Assembly: GCA_033809415.1 (NCBI GenBank)
Contig: JAPXLT010000263.1
Location: forward strand, 1 to 6,566
Source: JAQVUB01 sp033809415
Lineage (GTDB): Bacteria; Verrucomicrobiota; Lentisphaeria; Oligosphaerales; Oligosphaeraceae
Direction: 5' to 3'
Length of the DNA: 6,566 nt
Shown here: positions 4,834 to 6,566 of the stretch, in pieces
Numbering within the stretch: position 1 is the stretch's first letter
Layout: every line of letters starts with the position of its first letter
Position numbers and translations under genes: made by a program
The notes under the pieces: generated by a model
Database searches by the model: none
Told to the model about the DNA's origin: nothing
Seen by the model: only the letters and a program-made list of their open reading frames with translations

Positions 4834-4860
4834 AAAAAAAGCGCCAGGCGCAAATATTAT
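4832..4860 (+). promoter_or_regulatory. possible sigma-gene promoter inside the terminator
   Basis: TTAAAA (4832-4837), a 17-base spacer and TATTAT (4855-4860) resemble -35 and -10 boxes at 4 of 6 and 5 of 6 positions. Only 29 bases separate the terminator from the sigma ATG, so a dedicated promoter would have to overlap it. AT-rich sequence makes chance matches easy. Confidence 0.2.
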
Positions 4861-4880
4861 TACGTCTGGTGTTTTTTTTT
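4834..4880. terminator. strong, probably bidirectional intrinsic terminator after tpiA
   Basis: CGCCAGGCG (4842-4850) pairs with CGTCTGGTG (4863-4871) as a 9-bp stem with two G-U wobbles, around a 12-base loop. Seven A precede the stem (4834-4840) and nine T follow it (4872-4880), so it has the form of a terminator on both strands. It starts 36 bases after the tpiA stop codon and should isolate the sigma gene from glycolytic transcription. Confidence 0.85.
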
Positions 4881-4909
4881 CTGGAATTGGGAACACTCAC
4901 GGTTCAGCG

Positions 4910-5503
4910 ATGTCAAATGAAACAGTAAGCGATGACCGGGAATTGATCAACCGTTTCGTTCGTGACGGTGATCAGTCGGCATTTGATCAGCTGGTCAGAA
5001 AACACTCTGGTCGGGCTTATCAGATTGCCTACGGGATTCTCAACAACCGCGAGGATGCCGAGGAAGTCGCCCAGGATACTTTTCTGCGTATCTTCAGGGC
5101 TTTGCCGAACTTCCGCGGTGACGCCGAATTCAGCACCTGGCTGTACCGGATTGTCATCAATCTTTCACGCAATAAACTGCGATGGAATAAAATCCGGGGA
5201 AAAGGCCAGTCCATCAGCATCGATGCTCCCTTGGAAAATGGCAGGGGGGATGGCGAACTGACAATCGAGCTGCCTGATGAGCGCATGGTGCCTGACCAGG
5301 AGCTGCTCTACAACGAATTGAAGGAAAAAACCCGCAGTGCAATGAATCAGCTCCCGGAACCTTACCGCGAAGCAGTCACACTGCGGAATGTCAAAGGACT
5401 CAGCTACGAGGAAATTGCCAAGATTCTTGGCTGCAAGGTCGGAACCATCAAGTCACGGATCGCACGGGGACGCGAGGAAATCCGTAACATGCTGGGACTG
5501 TAA
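4910..5503 (+). CDS. ECF (sigma-70 family, RpoE-like) RNA polymerase sigma factor
   Basis: A 197-residue alternative sigma factor that directs RNA polymerase to stress or envelope-response promoters. Region 2 spans about residues 22-91 and contains the core-binding and -10 segment DAEEVAQDTFLRIF (49-62), then FSTWLYRIVINLSRNKLR. A charged linker follows. Region 4 spans about 144-195: LPEPYREAVTLRN, then the helix-turn-helix SYEEIAKILGCKVGTIKSRI that reads the -35 box. Regions 1 and 3 are absent, as in all ECF sigmas. The frame is open upstream to 4817, but that stretch translates the terminator, so the ATG at 4910 is used. There is no clear Shine-Dalgarno sequence. The anti-sigma gene follows 88 bases later. 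The specific ECF group and target promoters cannot be stated. Confidence 0.95.
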   Translation: MSNETVSDDRELINRFVRDGDQSAFDQLVRKHSGRAYQIAYGILNNREDAEEVAQDTFLRIFRALPNFRGDAEFSTWLYRIVINLSRNKLRWNKIRGKGQSISIDAPLENGRGDGELTIELPDERMVPDQELLYNELKEKTRSAMNQLPEPYREAVTLRNVKGLSYEEIAKILGCKVGTIKSRIARGREEIRNMLGL

Positions 5504-5546
5504 AAGAGCCTTTGATTGAGTTTTTCATGCTTGCTTTGTTTCATAT

Positions 5547-5565
5547 TTTTGGCATATTAGTGGCA
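5547..5565 (+). promoter_or_regulatory. shared 13-mer (copy 2) overlapping a sigma-54-like site
   Basis: TTTTGGCATATTA at 5547-5559 repeats the motif before pgk. Overlapping it, TGGCATATTAGTGGCA (5550-5565) keeps the GG and GC of a sigma-54 -24/-12 promoter at the correct 10-base spacing and misses the usual TGGCAC-N5-TTGCW at two positions. The start would be near 5576, just before the GAGG ribosome site. A sigma-70 reading is also possible (TTGCTT 5531-5536 with CATATT 5553-5558). Either would give the anti-sigma gene its own promoter. Confidence 0.3.
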
Positions 5566-5591
5566 CAAAACCAGTAACGAGGTATATTGAG

Positions 5592-6455
5592 ATGGATGAA
5601 AAAAACAGCATTTTGAGTTCAACCGACTGCCCCTCAGTCGAAGAATTGAGTCTGTTTCTGGATGTGCCTTCTGATGATCTGATTGCTGAACATGTGGCTG
5701 CCTGTGAGAAGTGCCAGGCAATTCTGGCTGCCTACGATCAAATTGACCGTATCCAGCAGGAATGCTCCGCCGCGCCGGATGACTTAATCGAGCGAATTCA
5801 GAGCCTTTGCCGTCAACAAAGCACCCCGGTAAAACCGTTGATCCGCTATCCAAGCGCCGCTTCCTGGCTGCGCATGGCTGCCGGCTTGGCAGTATTGGCA
5901 AGTGTAGCTGGCATATTGACTTATGTTGCCGGGCATGGACAGAATGATACTGGCACAACTCTGGCCAGCCATTCGGTTTCGCAGGCAATGCGCAACGAAC
6001 CGCTCAGCAAAATCGAGCAAGTTTTGCCAGGTGAAGTGTTTTCCTTGACGGATCAGATGCGCTTGCAAGGAAATAACATCGCAAGCGATTCTTTGCAAAG
6101 CGTCTCGACCTCACCAAAAATCAACGCGGCCACTGCTGGTTCCCGCAAATACCGCGTGGGCGACCATGTCGAGCATATCTGGGTGGTCGACAATCTGCAA
6201 GCTGGCAAGCAGCTGTTGCAGCAGTTAGCCAATGAAGCGAAATGCCCGCTGACGTGGCAGAAGGATGCTTCCCCCGAGTTGCTGAAGGCAAGCATCGGCG
6301 GAACGGACAAATGCATCCAAAGTCTGGTGAATACTCTGAAAGACCGTGACTGGGTGCTGCTTTCACCGGCCTGCCCACAACCATACGCCGAAAATGTAAC
6401 TTTACTCACTGGAAACCAAATCCAGTATCAAGCCACAATCGTCAAAAAAGAATAA
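5592..6455 (+). CDS. membrane anti-sigma factor with N-terminal zinc-finger (ZAS-like) domain
   Basis: A 287-residue single-span protein that probably holds the preceding ECF sigma inactive at the membrane. The N-terminus has the ZAS pattern C13 ... H34-x3-C38-x2-C41 (HVAACEKC), a zinc-binding helical domain that clamps sigma regions 2 and 4 in known pairs. A linker leads to one hydrophobic segment at about 94-114. The outer part of about 170 residues starts with a Ser/Thr-rich stretch, then a more structured segment from about 187 to the end (YRVGDHVEHIWVVD onward). I do not recognise that segment; it could be the signal sensor. GAGG at 5579-5582, 9 bases before the ATG, supports the start. 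The 88-base gap differs from the overlap often seen in such pairs and leaves room for separate control. Confidence 0.88.
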   Translation: MDEKNSILSSTDCPSVEELSLFLDVPSDDLIAEHVAACEKCQAILAAYDQIDRIQQECSAAPDDLIERIQSLCRQQSTPVKPLIRYPSAASWLRMAAGLAVLASVAGILTYVAGHGQNDTGTTLASHSVSQAMRNEPLSKIEQVLPGEVFSLTDQMRLQGNNIASDSLQSVSTSPKINAATAGSRKYRVGDHVEHIWVVDNLQAGKQLLQQLANEAKCPLTWQKDASPELLKASIGGTDKCIQSLVNTLKDRDWVLLSPACPQPYAENVTLLTGNQIQYQATIVKKE

Positions 6456-6459
6456 ATTT

Positions 6460-6490
6460 CAACAACGAAAAAACACGAAAGATGCGAAAA
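6460..6490 (-). repeat. inverted-orientation 9-bp repeat array after the anti-sigma gene
   Basis: Read on the minus strand the units are CTTTTCGCAT, CTTTCGTGT and TTTTTTCGTTGTT, clearly the TTTCGTGT / TTTCGTTGTT family seen at 196-235 and 4803-4833 but pointing the other way. It starts five bases after the stop codon. Confidence 0.7.
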
Positions 6491-6495
6491 GTTTT

Positions 6496-6526
6496 TAAAG
6501 CTTGATGCTTTAGACGGATAACCGTC
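6496..6526. repeat. two small adjacent hairpins at the end of the window
   Basis: TAAAGC (6496-6501) pairs with GCTTTA (6507-6512), loop TTGAT. GACGG (6513-6517) pairs with CCGTC (6522-6526), loop ATAA. Neither is followed by a T-run, so a terminator for the sigma/anti-sigma pair is not shown. Nothing recognisable was seen in 6527-6566. Confidence 0.4.
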
Positions 6527-6566
6527 AGAGTTCCAGTTTTCGCCCGGGAAGATGCCTGCCCCAACC

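Noticed and set aside
4177..4896. Minus-strand open frame of 239 codons across tpiA
   Set aside because: Antisense shadow of tpiA; its first codons lie beyond the terminator and it shows no domain.
4890..4917. GGAAC, 17 bases, GTCAAA: an ECF-type autoregulatory promoter for the sigma gene
   Set aside because: The -10 half lies after the sigma start codon, so transcripts would begin inside the gene and lack ATG 4910; no good downstream start exists.

Overview
The window holds six complete genes, all on the + strand: quinolinate synthase (nadA), a HAD-family phosphatase, phosphoglycerate kinase (pgk), triose-phosphate isomerase (tpiA), an ECF sigma factor and a membrane anti-sigma factor. No rRNA, tRNA, CRISPR array, integrase or transposase was seen. 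The proteins are ordinary bacterial ones. The moderate GC content, roomy gene spacing and gaps full of short degenerate tandem repeats resemble what I recall of PVC-group bacteria (Lentisphaerota, Planctomycetota and relatives), but that placement is an impression only. A 10-N gap with a duplicated flank shows this is a scaffold, probably from a draft or metagenome assembly.

Layout. Positions 1-333 contain three consecutive inverted repeats, then a short plausible leader for nadA (334-1245). Positions 1259-1430 are a C-rich 7-bp-period tandem array running up to the start of the HAD gene (1432-2091). The HAD-pgk gap holds 9-bp-period repeats, a GC hairpin, a 31-bp exact copy of a sequence found upstream of nadA, and a weak terminator. 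pgk (2324-3583) is followed by a 224-bp imperfect palindrome built from inverted 7-bp repeats. Next come a perfect TATAAT box, a first 21 bases of tpiA, the N gap, a 92-bp stretch of unknown origin, and the intact tpiA (4012-4797). A strong, probably bidirectional terminator closes tpiA. The sigma gene (4910-5503) and the anti-sigma gene (5592-6455) follow, and a repeat-bearing tail runs to the window end.

How the genes fit together. pgk and tpiA are consecutive glycolytic enzymes and a common bacterial neighbour pair. nadA makes quinolinate for NAD synthesis, but nadB and nadC are not here. The sigma and anti-sigma genes form a cell-envelope signalling pair, insulated from tpiA by the terminator. 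No functional tie between this pair and the metabolic genes is visible.

The most unusual content is between genes. Two families of short-period degenerate repeats, one near 9 bp (consensus about CTTTCGTGT, often ending in TTTCGTTGTT) and one of 7 bp (CACCCTG, CCCCCTG, CACCACG and CGCACNN), occupy most of the gaps. In two places they lie in opposite orientations and form long potential hairpins. I found no convincing new protein-coding system.
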